DNA of 45,862 nt from Euryhalocaulis caribicus (GCF_000412185.1 NZ_ASJA01000021.1:1-45862), one strand, 5' to 3'. Numbered from the stretch's first letter, positions 15,165-25,046 are shown. Notes: a model not told the origin generated them from the sequence alone. A program made the numbers and translations.

Positions 15165-17712
15165 ATGGAAGTCGACGCGCCCCTTCCCGAACCCTTTGCC
15201 GGCTGGTTCGCCAGCCGCGGCTGGGCGCCCCGGCGCCACCAGCTCGAACTCCTCGACCTCGCGCGTCAGGGCAAGGATGTCCTCCTCACCGCCCCGACCG
15301 GCGGCGGCAAGACGCTGGCCGGCTTCCTGCCGAGCCTGATTGATCTCTCTGAATCCCTCCCCCCTCGTGGGGGAGGGACCAAGGGTGGGGGGCGTCTAAC
15401 GAAGGCGCGCCCTATGGCGAACGCCCCCTTCCCCTGCCCTTCCCACGAGGGGAAGGGGTTCCAGACCCCACAGGCTCCACACTCTCTATGTTTCCCCGTT
15501 GAAGGCGCTGGCCGTCGACGTCGCCCGCAACCTAACCATCCCGGCGGAGGAAATGGGCCTCGACCTTCGCGTGGAAACCCGCACCGGCGATACGCCGCCC
15601 TCCCGCCGCCAGCGCCAGCGCATCAATCCGCCGGACATCCTTCTGACCACGCCCGAGCAGATCGCCCTGTTCTGCGCCTCCCCCAACGCCAAGACCTTCT
15701 TCCGCGACCTGAAAGCCATCGTGATCGACGAGATCCATGCGCTGGCCCCGTCCAAGCGCGGCGATCTTCTGGCGCTGGGCCTGTCCGCCATCCATCGCTG
15801 GGCGCCGGCGGCGCGGCGCGTCGGCCTCTCCGCGACGGTGCGCGATCCGCACGCCTATGCCCGCTGGCTGACCCCGCAAGCGCCGGACGAGGAGCGCATG
15901 GCCGAGCTGGTCACGGGCGATCCCGGCCGCCCGCCCGAAATCGACGTGCTGATCAGCGAGAACCGCGTCCCGTGGTCCGGCCACACCGGCGCGCACGCGA
16001 TGAAGGAGGTGTATCAGGCGATCAAAACCGCCCGCACCGCCATCGTCTTCGTGAACACCCGCGCGCAGGCGGAGCTGACCTTCCACTGGCTGTGGGACAT
16101 CAATGAGGACGGCCTGCCCATCGCCCTGCATCACGGCTCGCTGGACGTTGGCCAGCGGCGGAAGGTGGAGGCGGCCATGGCGGAGGGCAGGCTTCGCGCG
16201 GTGGTCGCCACCTCCACGCTCGACATGGGGATCGACTGGGGCGATGTGGACCTGGTCCTGCAGATGGGCGCGCCGAAGGGCTCGTCTCGCCTGCTGCAGC
16301 GGATCGGCCGCGCCAATCATCGGCTGGACGATCCCTCCCGCGCCGTGCTGGTGCCCTATAACCGGTTCGAGGCGCTGGAATGCGACGCCGCGCAGGGCGC
16401 GGTTTCCGAAGGCGCGCTGGACGGCGAGGTTCCGGGCCGCGGATCGCTCGACATACTGGCCCAGCACGTCATGGGCCGCGCCTGCGGCGAACCATTCGAG
16501 GCGGACGCGCTCTATTCGGAAATCACGACCGCCAGTCCGTACGCGGACCTGACGCGGGAGCGGTTCGGCGAGGTGATGGAGTTCGTTGCGACCGGCGGCT
16601 ACGCGCTGAAGACCTATGACCGGTTCCGCCGCATCGTGAAGGGCAAGGACGGGCTCTGGCGCGCGCGCAATAACGACATCGCCCAGCGCCACCGCATGAA
16701 TGTCGGCGCCATCGTGGAGGCGGCAATGCTCAATGTCCGCCTTGCGCGCAAGGGCGGCCGCGCCGGCATGAAGCTGGGCGAGATCGAGGAATGGTTCATC
16801 GAACAGCTCGCCCCCGGCGACTCTTTCCTGTTCTCCGGTCAGGTGCTGGAATTCGTGGGCCTGCGCGAAACCGACGCCCTGGTCGTTCGCTCAAAGGCCG
16901 ACGCGCCGAAAATCCCCTCATACATGGGCGGGAAATTCCCGCTCACCACCTATCTCGCCGAGCGGGTGCGCGGCATCATCTCCAACCGGGAAGATTGGCG
17001 TCACCTGCCCGTTCAGGTTCGCGAATGGCTGGAGATTCAGGAAAAGCGGTCGCTGATCCCCGAGCCCGGCCAGATGCTGGTCGAGACCTTCCCGCGCGCC
17101 GACAAGCACTATCTCGTCGCCTACCCGTTCGACGGGCGGCTGGCCCACCAGACGCTGGGCATGTTGCTGACCCGGCGGCTGGAGCGGCTGCGCCTGCGCC
17201 CGATGGGGTTTGTCGCCAATGAATACGCGCTGGCGGTCTGGGGCCTGCGCGATCTTTCCGCGGTCGATCTGGACGCCCTGTTCCACCCGGACATGCTGGG
17301 CGATGATCTGGACGCCTGGCTGCAGGAAACCCCGCTGATGAAGCGCACCTTCCGCAACTGCGCCGTCATCGCCGGCCTGATCGAGCGCCGCTTCCCGGGG
17401 CAGGAAAAGACCGGGCGGCAGGTCACCTTTTCTGCCGACCTCATCTATGACGTCCTGCGCACTCACCAGCCGGACCATATCCTGCTGCAGGCCGCCTATC
17501 AGGACGCCGCCTCCGGCCTTCTCGACATTCGCCGCCTGTCGGACGCGCTGGCCCGCATCCGCGGCCATATCGTTCACCAGACTCTGGAAAAGGTCTCCCC
17601 GCTCGCCGTTCCCGTCATGATGGAAATCGGCCGCGAATCCGTCTTCGGCGAAGCCAATGAGGCGCTGCTGGCCGAAGTCTCGGAAAGCCTGATCGAGGAT
17701 GCGACCAGCTAG
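15165..17712 (+). pseudogene. Ligase-associated DEXH helicase, disrupted by insertion
   Basis: Related to Lhr-like ligase-associated DEXH-box DNA helicases (TIGR04121 type), normally about 800-850 residues and linked to an ATP-dependent DNA ligase and exonuclease in DNA repair. The N-terminus (15165-15353) encodes RRHQLELLDLARQGKDVLL and motif I TAPTGGGKTLAGFLPSL. The rest resumes in another frame at about 15463: TLYVSPLKALAVDV (Ia), VIDEIHAL (II), LSAT (III), VATSTLDMGID (V) and QRIGRANH (VI), then about 440 further residues to the TAG at 17710-17712. Between them lies a foldback repeat whose net length is 3n+1, so the reading frame shifts and the downstream frame meets a TAA at 15397-15399. 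The remaining 2.2 kb has no further stops, which suggests a recent event. Its ligase and exonuclease partners are not in the window. Confidence 0.85.
15351..15462. repeat. Foldback (nested inverted-repeat) element inside helicase gene
   Basis: A G/C-tract-rich imperfect palindrome of about 110 bp. Outer arms CCCCTCGTGGG (15361-15371) and CCCACGAGGGG (15442-15452) are perfect complements; inner arms GGGGGCGT (15388-15395) and ACGCCCCC (15421-15428) also match. Each half forms its own hairpin: TCCCTCCCCC/GGGGGAGGGA (15354-15378) and CCCCTTCCCCT/AGGGGAAGGGG (15425-15458). The centre holds GGCGCGCC. It encodes nothing recognisable and interrupts the helicase. The look is that of a non-autonomous repeat normally found between genes. 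I see no clear target-site duplication. Confidence 0.8.
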
Positions 17713-18308
17713 TTCCGATAGCTGATTTCGTCGATCCGCCACGCCAGCTGGTCCTCGCTGGCGCCGGGCACATCGTTGGCGCGGCGCAGCGTGGCGGTTC
17801 CGCGGCGGTTGAATTCCTCATCCGTGGCGGCGAGGCGGCCATAGAGCTGCACCGGGATTTCGACATAGAGCGTCCCGGCCGCGCCCTCGATGCGGCCCGG
17901 CGCGCCGATATTGGCATGCACTTCCGAATAGGCGCTGAAACGGTCGGCGAAGTCTGCCGCGCTTTCGCCGCTGGCGTCGCCGCGACCGGACCACAGCACA
18001 TAGGCCTCGTCATATTTCGCCTGTTCGATCAGGGCGAAATAGGTTTGCAGCACCTGTCCCGCGCCCTGCGCGCTGTCAGGCGCGATCGGGCCTTCCTCCA
18101 CGGGCGTCCGGTCATCGGGCAGGCCGCCCGGCTCACCCGGGGCGGGCGGGGTCAGCGCGGCTGAAGTCTCATCCGGCGGCGGCCCGTCATCGGCGGGCGT
18201 TGGCACATCGTCCGGCGTGGGAGGCGGCGGCGGGGGATTGGGCGCATCCGGCCCGCAAGCGGCCAGCCAGAACAGGGCGGATACGGCGAGAGGAAAGACG
18301 GGTTTCAT
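17709..18308 (-). CDS. Proline-rich lipoprotein, unknown function
   Basis: A 199-residue predicted lipoprotein. The signal peptide ends in the lipobox LAAC with acylated C18. A Pro/Asp/Glu/Gly-rich spacer (about 20-85) precedes a compact C-terminal domain (about 86-199) beginning VLQTYFALIEQAKYDEAYVL. The latter resembles the small NTF2-like/DUF4864-type domains in which a helical pair is followed by strands (GTLYVEIPVQLYG, ATLRRAND, LAWRIDEISY), but I cannot assign a family firmly. ATG at 18308 has GGAGCG upstream. Its stop interlocks with the helicase stop in a CTAG. It is 64 bp downstream of the MFS exporter gene on the same strand, so the two may be co-transcribed. Confidence 0.65.
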   Translation of the reverse strand: MKPVFPLAVSALFWLAACGPDAPNPPPPPPTPDDVPTPADDGPPPDETSAALTPPAPGEPGGLPDDRTPVEEGPIAPDSAQGAGQVLQTYFALIEQAKYDEAYVLWSGRGDASGESAADFADRFSAYSEVHANIGAPGRIEGAAGTLYVEIPVQLYGRLAATDEEFNRRGTATLRRANDVPGASEDQLAWRIDEISYRN

Positions 18309-18372
18309 GGCGCGCTCCACAGTCTTGTGATGGAGCGGAGAACGCCGCAAGGCGCGCAAGCGTTCCGCCTTC

Positions 18373-19626
18373 TCAGGCCCGCCCGTCCAGATGCCGCGCC
18401 TTGCGCAGCGCCGGAAACAGCTTCGCCCAGATCGCGGCCACCGTCATTGTGCCCGCGCCGCCGGCGACCACCGTGACCTTGGCGCCCAGCCAGGCCGCCA
18501 CGACGCCGGCGCGGAACTCGCCCAGCTCGTTCGAGGCGCCGATGAAGACCATGTTCACCGCGTTCACCCGCCCCCGCAGCCGGTCCGGCGTCCAGAGCTG
18601 GATCAGGGTTTCGCGGATATAGACGCTGACCATGTCCGCCGCGCCCATCAGCACCAGCGCCAGAACGGACAGCCAGACGATCGTGGATGCGCCGAACACC
18701 ACCGTCATGCCGCCAAACACCGCCACGAACAGGAACATCCACAATCCCGCATGGTCGCGGATGGAATGGGTGGCCAGCCAGATCGCCACCGCAATCGCCC
18801 CGATGCCCGGCCCGGCGCGCAGGAAGCCCAGCCCCGCCGGCCCCACCTCCAGAATGTCGCGCGCATAGACCGGCAGCAGCGCCGTCGCTCCGCCCAGAAG
18901 CACCGCGAACAGATCCAGGCTGATCGCCCCGAACACCACTTTCTCCCGCCAGATATAGCGGAAGCCCGCCACCAGCGTTTCCCAGCCGGGGGGTTCGGCC
19001 TCGCTATGCTGGTCCGGTTTGGGGATGGTCAGGGTCAGGACCGCGGCGATCAGCAATAATCCCACCGCCGAGCCATAGGCGGCCAGCGGCGAAATTCCAT
19101 ACAGCAGACCGCCCGCCATCGGCCCCACGATCGTTGCCAGCTGCCAGGCGGAAGAATTGAGCGCAATGGCGTTGGAAAGCAGTTTCGGCGGCACGATATT
19201 AGGCAGCAAAGCCTGCGTCGCCGGCCCGAAGAATGCCCGCGCCACGCCAAACGACGCCAGCAGCGCGAACACCATCCAGATGTGCCCGCCGCCCCAGATG
19301 GTGAAGGCCAGAAGCCCGCTGGCGAAGATCCCTTCCGCGGTCAGACACACCGCCATGATGCCCCGGCGGGAGAACCGGTCCGCCACCGCGCCCGTGACCA
19401 GAACCAGCAACAGGGCGGGCAGGAACTGCGACAGGCCGATCAGGCCCAGGTCCAGCGGGTTGCGCGTGATGTCATAGACCTGCCAGCCGACCGCCACGAT
19501 CTGGATCTGCGCGGCGAACACCGCCAGCGCCCGCGCCAGCCAGTAGCGCATATACGGTCCGTGCCGGAACGCCGCGAACCCGGCGTGAGACGACGTCTGG
19601 CCGTCGTCGGCGTCTTCGGTGGTCAC
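18373..19626 (-). CDS. MFS exporter, EntS-like (MFS_3)
   Basis: A 417-residue 12-TM major facilitator. FRHGPYMRYWLARALAVFA leads into TM1, VGWQVYDITRNPLDLGLIGL follows, and the motif A loop reads VADRFSRRGIMAV. These features match the MFS_3 group that contains the enterobactin exporter EntS and macrolide pumps. TM loops such as VWLSVLALVLMGAADMVSVY and ETLIQLWTPDRLRGRVNAVN are also typical. The start is a GTG at 19626 with AAGGA upstream; no closer ATG precedes TM1. A siderophore or drug could be the substrate, but no biosynthetic genes are nearby. The lipoprotein gene follows on the same strand. Confidence 0.82.
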   Translation of the reverse strand: MTTEDADDGQTSSHAGFAAFRHGPYMRYWLARALAVFAAQIQIVAVGWQVYDITRNPLDLGLIGLSQFLPALLLVLVTGAVADRFSRRGIMAVCLTAEGIFASGLLAFTIWGGGHIWMVFALLASFGVARAFFGPATQALLPNIVPPKLLSNAIALNSSAWQLATIVGPMAGGLLYGISPLAAYGSAVGLLLIAAVLTLTIPKPDQHSEAEPPGWETLVAGFRYIWREKVVFGAISLDLFAVLLGGATALLPVYARDILEVGPAGLGFLRAGPGIGAIAVAIWLATHSIRDHAGLWMFLFVAVFGGMTVVFGASTIVWLSVLALVLMGAADMVSVYIRETLIQLWTPDRLRGRVNAVNMVFIGASNELGEFRAGVVAAWLGAKVTVVAGGAGTMTVAAIWAKLFPALRKARHLDGRA

Positions 19627-19826
19627 GGTCGATATGTCCTTGGACGGGGGCGGACGGGGAGGGCCTCAAGCCATATCCCCGCCCGCCGGCGCGGTCCAGA
19701 GTCTGGTCTTGCAATCAGGTTGTATTCGCAGCGCGCCACAGCAAATAGCCGTGGCGGAAACGCATCCTTAATTGTCTCGCGAATAGGGTTTCTGGCAAGA
19801 ACAGGTGTAATTGAAAAGAACCAAGG

Positions 19827-20981
19827 ATGTCTGACTCAGACTCCCGCACGCTCGTCATACTGAAGGAAAAGGGCTCGACAGCCCGCCTTTTGAACCTGCT
19901 GCGCTTTTACATGCGGCCGGAAGGCGCGCCCGAAGGCCCGCCCATCTTCCGCAACCGCCTCTTGCGCCGCGCCATCGTGACCAAGCATTGCGTCGCCGCC
20001 AATGACCGCAGTTTTGCCGATGGACGCCGCCACGCCACCAAAATCATCCTGCCGCTGAACGCGGAGGACCTGCGTCTGGGCGGACGCTACTTCCTGCTGG
20101 GACAGGATAATTACGCCGAAGTGCGGCGCGAACTGTGGGGCGACGCCCACGAAGACCGCAGCCATGACGAGGAAATTCTCGGCCTGCTGGAGGGCGCGCC
20201 TTCGCTGGATCCGTTCCTGCTGCGCGAGGTGTTCCAGCGCAGCCAGGTGCGCATTGATCCGGCCTTTCTGGACCTTTCCGAAAACGACCAGATGGAAATG
20301 TTCAATTTCGCGCGCTCAGAACTCTCGGCCCTGGCGGTGGCCCTGTTTGGCGATGCGGCCGCGGATACGGACATGCAGAACAAGCTGGTGCGGAAACTGC
20401 TGTTCAATGACGAAACCGGTCAGATCGAACCGCTGCGCCTCGCCCTGAAGCTGGACGAGAACAATTACGCCGAAGGCATGTTCGCCTGGAAAGGCTTCCT
20501 CTATTTCAAATGGCGCTATTCCAAACTTGTCGAGGAGGCGCCGGATGTCGCGCGCGGCCTGCAACAGGTTTTTGCGACCGGTAATCTGGATCCCGAGGAA
20601 AAAAGCGCCATTCGCGAGACGCGGGATAATGTCTCCCGCCGCCTGGCCGAACTGACCGCGGCGATCCCTCCCTTTCTCTCGGCCTATGACAATGCCTTAT
20701 CCCAACTGACCGAAGGCGGCGACGCCTCGGCTTTCCGCGACTTCCTTCTGGATTCGCCCCGCATCTTCCTGGCGCTCGGCGAGCGCATGGGCGTGCTGGA
20801 TCACATTATTTCGGTGTGGAGCTTCATGTTCCCGGCCGGCAAGAAACCGATGATGCCGGGATCCGATCTGATGGAATTGCTGGCGGAGTTCGAAACGCTG
20901 CTGACGCGCTTCAAATATGCGGCCCCGCGCAGCATCCAGCCGGTCGAGGACCCCGCACAACCCCGCGCGGCCACGGGCTAG
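19827..20981 (+). CDS. Hypothetical cytoplasmic protein, 384 residues
   Basis: I do not recognise this protein. It has no signal peptide or membrane segment. The first 100 residues are basic and mixed strand/helix (TLVILKEKGSTARLLNLLRF, ATKIILPLNAEDLRLGGRYF). The remainder is mainly amphipathic helix, with SLDPFLLREVFQRSQVRIDP, GMFAWKGFLYFKWRYSKL and RDNVSRRLAELTAAIPPFLS. The composition is ordinary for the genome and the frame is cleanly bounded, so it is a real gene. ATG at 19827 follows GAACCAAGG. It has a 200 bp non-coding region upstream shared with the divergent MFS gene, and ends interlocked (CTAG) with the small paralogue gene. Possibly a lineage-specific regulatory or scaffold protein. 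Confidence 0.6.
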   Translation: MSDSDSRTLVILKEKGSTARLLNLLRFYMRPEGAPEGPPIFRNRLLRRAIVTKHCVAANDRSFADGRRHATKIILPLNAEDLRLGGRYFLLGQDNYAEVRRELWGDAHEDRSHDEEILGLLEGAPSLDPFLLREVFQRSQVRIDPAFLDLSENDQMEMFNFARSELSALAVALFGDAAADTDMQNKLVRKLLFNDETGQIEPLRLALKLDENNYAEGMFAWKGFLYFKWRYSKLVEEAPDVARGLQQVFATGNLDPEEKSAIRETRDNVSRRLAELTAAIPPFLSAYDNALSQLTEGGDASAFRDFLLDSPRIFLALGERMGVLDHIISVWSFMFPAGKKPMMPGSDLMELLAEFETLLTRFKYAAPRSIQPVEDPAQPRAATG

Positions 20982-21295
20982 TTGATGCTGCGCTGATCCC
21001 CGGCGGGATTGGCGAGGTCAATCACCATCGTGGTGCGCTCGCGCTCGATCGTGCCCAGCGCGCTTTCGCCGTCTTTCTCGCTGAATTCGGCCAGACGCCA
21101 GGCCCGGACCGGGTCCTCGCACGCCTCGCGCATGTCGTCCGCCGGTTCGAAAACCAGCAGGCCGCGCTTGGCGATATAGAATGTTTCTTCGCCGAACTGG
21201 CGCGTCAGCGCCTGATGGAACGGGTCCCCCTCCGTAATGGGAGTGAGGCCCGTCGCCATCTGGATCCGCCTGACCTGAATCTTGCTGAGCTTCAT
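20978..21295 (-). CDS. Small tandem-paralogue protein A, unknown
   Basis: A 105-residue soluble protein, paralogous to its upstream neighbour (21395-21691). Both start MKL(S/T), keep a conserved FG(E/D)xTF(Y/F)(I/V)A core followed by G(L)L(L/F)VFE, and share a DDPxRAxxxAxxxEKDG(E/Q)xAL block before a Thr-rich strand and a VDLA ending. The pattern is helix, strand, strand, helix, strand. No family is recognised. ATG at 21295 has a GAGGA site; an in-frame ATG seven codons upstream (21316) is weaker. It lies 99 bp downstream of its paralogue on the same strand and its stop interlocks with the 384-residue gene. Confidence 0.7.
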   Translation of the reverse strand: MKLSKIQVRRIQMATGLTPITEGDPFHQALTRQFGEETFYIAKRGLLVFEPADDMREACEDPVRAWRLAEFSEKDGESALGTIERERTTMVIDLANPAGDQRSIN

Positions 21296-21394
21296 GGAGT
21301 CCTCGTCCCGTTTCATGCGCGGAAGCAGGACTATAACGGCGCCAAAACGCCGCTAAAGCTTCAAGTTCATATCAGGGCGGCGCCGCCGGAAGCC

Positions 21395-21691
21395 TCAAGC
21401 GGCTTCGGCGAGGTCCACCGTCGTCGTGGTCGCCTGCGGCTCGACAACCGCCAGCGCCTGCTGGCCGTCCTTTTCGGTCCACTGGGCGATCTGGATGGCG
21501 CGCGCCGGGTCGTCGCCGGCGTCTTCGGCGTTTTCGTCCTTTTCAAAGACAAACAGGCCGGCCTCGGCCACGAAGAAGGTGTGGTCGCCGAAATGTTCTT
21601 TCAGCTGCGCAGCCACCGGCGCGTCTTCGGGGAACGGCTCCAGACCGATTGCGTCCTTGACCTTGTCCGCCTGGGCATCGGTGAGTTTCAT
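21395..21691 (-). CDS. Small tandem-paralogue protein B, unknown
   Basis: A 98-residue acidic soluble protein and the sister of the gene at 20978-21295. It has MKLTDAQADKVKDAIGLEPF, HFGDHTFFVAEAGLFVFEKD, DDPARAIQIAQWTEKDGQQA and a Thr-rich ATTTTVDLAEAA end. Overall identity to the sister is roughly 40% by eye, with few gaps, so the pair arose by duplication and has diverged. No cysteines and no membrane segment. ATG at 21691 has AAGGAA upstream. Longer in-frame starts run into the divergent lipoprotein gene region and are not supported. Function unknown. Confidence 0.7.
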   Translation of the reverse strand: MKLTDAQADKVKDAIGLEPFPEDAPVAAQLKEHFGDHTFFVAEAGLFVFEKDENAEDAGDDPARAIQIAQWTEKDGQQALAVVEPQATTTTVDLAEAA

Positions 21692-21859
21692 GAGGAATTC
21701 CTTTTGAACGTGTATCGTCTTCAAGCTTCGCGAAGGCCCCAGACGTGCATATCTGACCCGGCCTGACCACCGCCGCGCCCGAATTTCCTCATATGGCGGG
21801 CCTTGCGCCTCCTCATTCCGCTTGACGGGGGCGCATGGCTCGGCCATCGACTCGGGACC

Positions 21860-22411
21860 ATGAAACGCATCATTTTTCTGCTTCCGCTCCTCGCCGCCGC
21901 GCTGGCCGCCTGCTCGCCCGGCGGTGACGGCAAATCACCCGTGGTTCTCACCCTGACCGGCCAGCTGGCCGAGACCAATCGCGGCGCGGTCAGCCCGCGC
22001 GAGGACCTGTTCCTGAACTGGCTGGGCGCGGAGTCCGAACGCGTCTTTGAATTTACCGCCGCCGATCTCGCCGCCCTGCCGCAAACAACGGTCGCGGCCG
22101 ATTATCCGGCCGGCGGGCCGGAGCATAGTTTTACCGGGCCGCGCCTGTCCGCGGTGCTGGAGGCCGCCGGGGCGCGCGGTGAAATCGTCACCGCCGTGGC
22201 GCTGGACGGCTATGGCGCGGACATCCCCCGCGCCCTGATCGACGAATATGACGTGATCCTGGCCACGCACCGCGACGGCGCGCCGCTGAAGCTGGGCGGT
22301 TTCGGCCCGGCGCAGGTGGTCTTCCCGCGCGCCGAGGCGCAGGCCCTGCGCGGCATGGACGACTCTCTGTGGGTCTGGGGCGTGGTGTGGATGGAGGCGG
22401 GCGACGAATAA
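21860..22411 (+). CDS. Lipoprotein with molybdopterin-oxidoreductase-like fold
   Basis: A 183-residue lipoprotein (LAAC, C18). The mature part resembles the oxidoreductase molybdopterin-binding (sulfite-oxidase-like, PF00174) domain in its small stand-alone form: FTAADLAALPQTTV, HSFTGPRLSAVLEAAGARG, VTAVALDGYGADIPRALI and GFGPAQVVFPR follow the usual order. The cysteine that ligates molybdenum in true enzymes is absent: the only Cys is the lipidated one. It is therefore probably a non-catalytic or differently binding relative in the periplasm. Such small lipoproteins occur in many alphaproteobacteria next to signalling genes. ATG at 21860 starts the signal peptide. Upstream of mdh by 135 bp, with an apparent mdh promoter between. 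Confidence 0.65.
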   Translation: MKRIIFLLPLLAAALAACSPGGDGKSPVVLTLTGQLAETNRGAVSPREDLFLNWLGAESERVFEFTAADLAALPQTTVAADYPAGGPEHSFTGPRLSAVLEAAGARGEIVTAVALDGYGADIPRALIDEYDVILATHRDGAPLKLGGFGPAQVVFPRAEAQALRGMDDSLWVWGVVWMEAGDE

Positions 22412-22426
22412 GCGCATCCCGCCGCG

Positions 22427-22455
22427 TTGATGCTTCGCGCGGCCTCCGCTATTCC
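22427..22455 (+). promoter_or_regulatory. Possible mdh promoter
   Basis: TTGATG and TATTCC are separated by 17 bp, 91 bp upstream of the mdh start. Each hexamer matches sigma-70 consensus at four of six positions. It is the best pair I found between the lipoprotein gene and mdh, but a match of this quality can occur by chance in GC-rich DNA. Confidence 0.3.
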
Positions 22456-22543
22456 ACGCCGCAACGGTTCAGGATTATTCCCGCGCGCCGCCGCGCCCCA
22501 TGACGCGCGCCGCGCTCAAATCGACGCATACAAGGAGACATGA

Positions 22544-23509
<966 letters not shown>

Positions 23510-23530
23510 GCCTTTCCGGCGCAAGACATG

Positions 23531-23565
23531 AAAAAGCCCGGCCCTCACGGCCGGGCTTTTTTCTT
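23531..23565 (+). terminator. Rho-independent terminator after mdh
   Basis: A 12-bp perfect stem AAAAGCCCGGCC / GGCCGGGCTTTT with loop CTCAC, followed by TTCTT. The A-run on the 5' side lets it also serve the converging GFA gene on the opposite strand. Confidence 0.92.
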
Positions 23566-23590
23566 GTCCGGATCGCTGGCGCGGCTGTGA

Positions 23591-23983
23591 CTAGTCCTCT
23601 GTACGCCCGCCGCCTTCCCGGTCGCGGTCATAGCGGTTCTTGAACGGAAACGGCGGCAGCCAGGACTCCCGGCGCACGGTCCACAGTTCATAGGTGGGCG
23701 TCAGCTGGTCCGGCGCGTCCAGCGATCCAAGATTTACTTCCACCTCGTCATCGCTGCGGCCAAACACGGTCGACCCGCAGCGCGGGCAGAAGCGCCGCCC
23801 CTTGTACTCGCCCGTCTCGCCCTCAATGGTCACCGCGTCCCGGTGGAATATCGCGGAGGCGTGAAACAGCGCCCCGTGAAGCTTGCGGCAATCAAGACAG
23901 TGGCAAAGCCCGACGCGGTAGGGCCGCCCTGTCGCCACGAACCGCACATCGCCGCACAGGCAGCCGCCGGTGTATCGCTCCAT
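23591..23983 (-). CDS. GFA (glutathione-dependent formaldehyde-activating-like) family protein
   Basis: A 130-residue zinc-binding protein of the CENP-V/GFA family (PF04828). The cysteine pattern is complete: C8-x-C10 in GGCLCGDVRF, C27-x-C29-xx-C32 in LCHCLDCRK, and C66-xx-C69 in FCPRCGSTVF. SAIFHRDAVTIEGETGEYKG is the usual central segment. Glutathione binding and formaldehyde activation are proven for Paracoccus Gfa only; most family members have unknown substrates, so the enzymatic role is left open. It is 34 bp from the L,D-transpeptidase gene on the same strand and may share its transcript. Confidence 0.88.
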   Translation of the reverse strand: MERYTGGCLCGDVRFVATGRPYRVGLCHCLDCRKLHGALFHASAIFHRDAVTIEGETGEYKGRRFCPRCGSTVFGRSDDEVEVNLGSLDAPDQLTPTYELWTVRRESWLPPFPFKNRYDRDREGGGRTED

Positions 23984-24017
23984 GTTTCATCTCCCTTCAG
24001 GTCGATGAGCAGCATGT

Positions 24018-25046
24018 CTAGCCTTCGGGGGAATCCACAAATGTCACCATGGTCTCGCCGTCCACGACCAGGCCGGCCAGCTCCGCCGCGTCCCAGTTGG
24101 TCAGGCGCACGCAGCCATGGGAGAACTCCTTGTCCACCTTGGCCGGATCCGCCGTGCCGTGGATGCCGTAAGTGTCTTTCTCGAGATCGATCCAGGTGCC
24201 GCCGACGGGGCCGTTCGGTCCGGCTGGCAGGATCAGGATTTCGTCGGGTCCGGCGTCGAAATTGACCTCCGGATTATAAGTGTAGGTCGGGGCGGGGGCG
24301 ATGGCCGTGACCTTCATCTCTCCGGACGGCGACGGCGTATCGCTTGATCCAATCGTGGCCGGATATGCCGCCAGGAGCGTCCCGCTGGAATCATAGGCGC
24401 GCACCGCGCCCATGGCCTTGTCGGCTTCGATCCGCGCCACCTTGCCGGTTTCCAGGTTGGCTCCGGCGTCGGCGACGATAATGGTCTCGCCCGCCGCGAA
24501 CTCCGCTTCGGGGTTCAGCTCCAGAAGCAGGTCCTCGTCCATGTGGAACCGTTCGGCCAGCGCCTCGCTGACGCGCTCATAGGTCAGAGCGTCCATCTCG
24601 GCCATGGCGCGGTAATCGTCCTCCGGCACCTCGTGAAACGGTCCGGACACGTCTTCTTCTGACAAGGCGTATTCGCGCAAGACATCATCCTTCCCGCCTT
24701 CGGTCAGCGCCGCCCAGGTCGCCGCGTCCAGCTTTCCGGTGGCCTCCAGCCCTTTGGCCTTCTGGAAACGCTCCACCGCCTTGCTGGTATTCTCGCCGTG
24801 TCGCCCGTCGATCACGCCCGGCGACATGTGCGCCCGGTCCATCAGAACCTGCGCCTTCAGCACGACGGGAGATATATCGGCCTCGTCGGCCGCTTCGCCG
24901 CCGAACGCCGCCGCATTCACCGTCTCCATGGCCAGCGCCGTCTCGGTCACGGCCGACGTTGCGCCGCCCTCGCCGGTTTGCGCGGACAGGGCGGGCGCGG
25001 CGGCGAGCGTCAGCGCGGTGGCGGCGAGCAGGATGGATCGGGTCAT
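24018..25046 (-). CDS. L,D-transpeptidase with peptidoglycan-binding domain
   Basis: A 342-residue periplasmic enzyme that forms 3-3 crosslinks or attaches proteins to peptidoglycan. It has a signal peptide (to about residue 21) and a peptidoglycan-binding-1 domain (about 58-115) with [20 protein letters not shown] and [20 protein letters not shown] middle LysM-like region contains [16 protein letters not shown]. The YkuD catalytic domain (about 205-340) has [20 protein letters not shown] with H310 and catalytic C312. All active-site residues are present. ATG at 25046 starts the signal peptide; an upstream in-frame start lacks one. It is divergent from the AhpC/TSA gene and 34 bp upstream of the GFA gene. 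Confidence 0.93.
   Translation of the reverse strand: MTRSILLAATALTLAAAPALSAQTGEGGATSAVTETALAMETVNAAAFGGEAADEADISPVVLKAQVLMDRAHMSPGVIDGRHGENTSKAVERFQKAKGLEATGKLDAATWAALTEGGKDDVLREYALSEEDVSGPFHEVPEDDYRAMAEMDALTYERVSEALAERFHMDEDLLLELNPEAEFAAGETIIVADAGANLETGKVARIEADKAMGAVRAYDSSGTLLAAYPATIGSSDTPSPSGEMKVTAIAPAPTYTYNPEVNFDAGPDEILILPAGPNGPVGGTWIDLEKDTYGIHGTADPAKVDKEFSHGCVRLTNWDAAELAGLVVDGETMVTFVDSPEG

Noticed and set aside
15156-16106. Single long frame through the insertion as a real fusion protein
   Set aside because: Beyond 15463 it reads the helicase in the wrong frame; the correct frame (from 15499 on) contains all helicase motifs.
15532-16692. Antisense frame within the helicase region
   Set aside because: Sits opposite the helicase motifs Ia to VI; codon content is that of a shadow frame.
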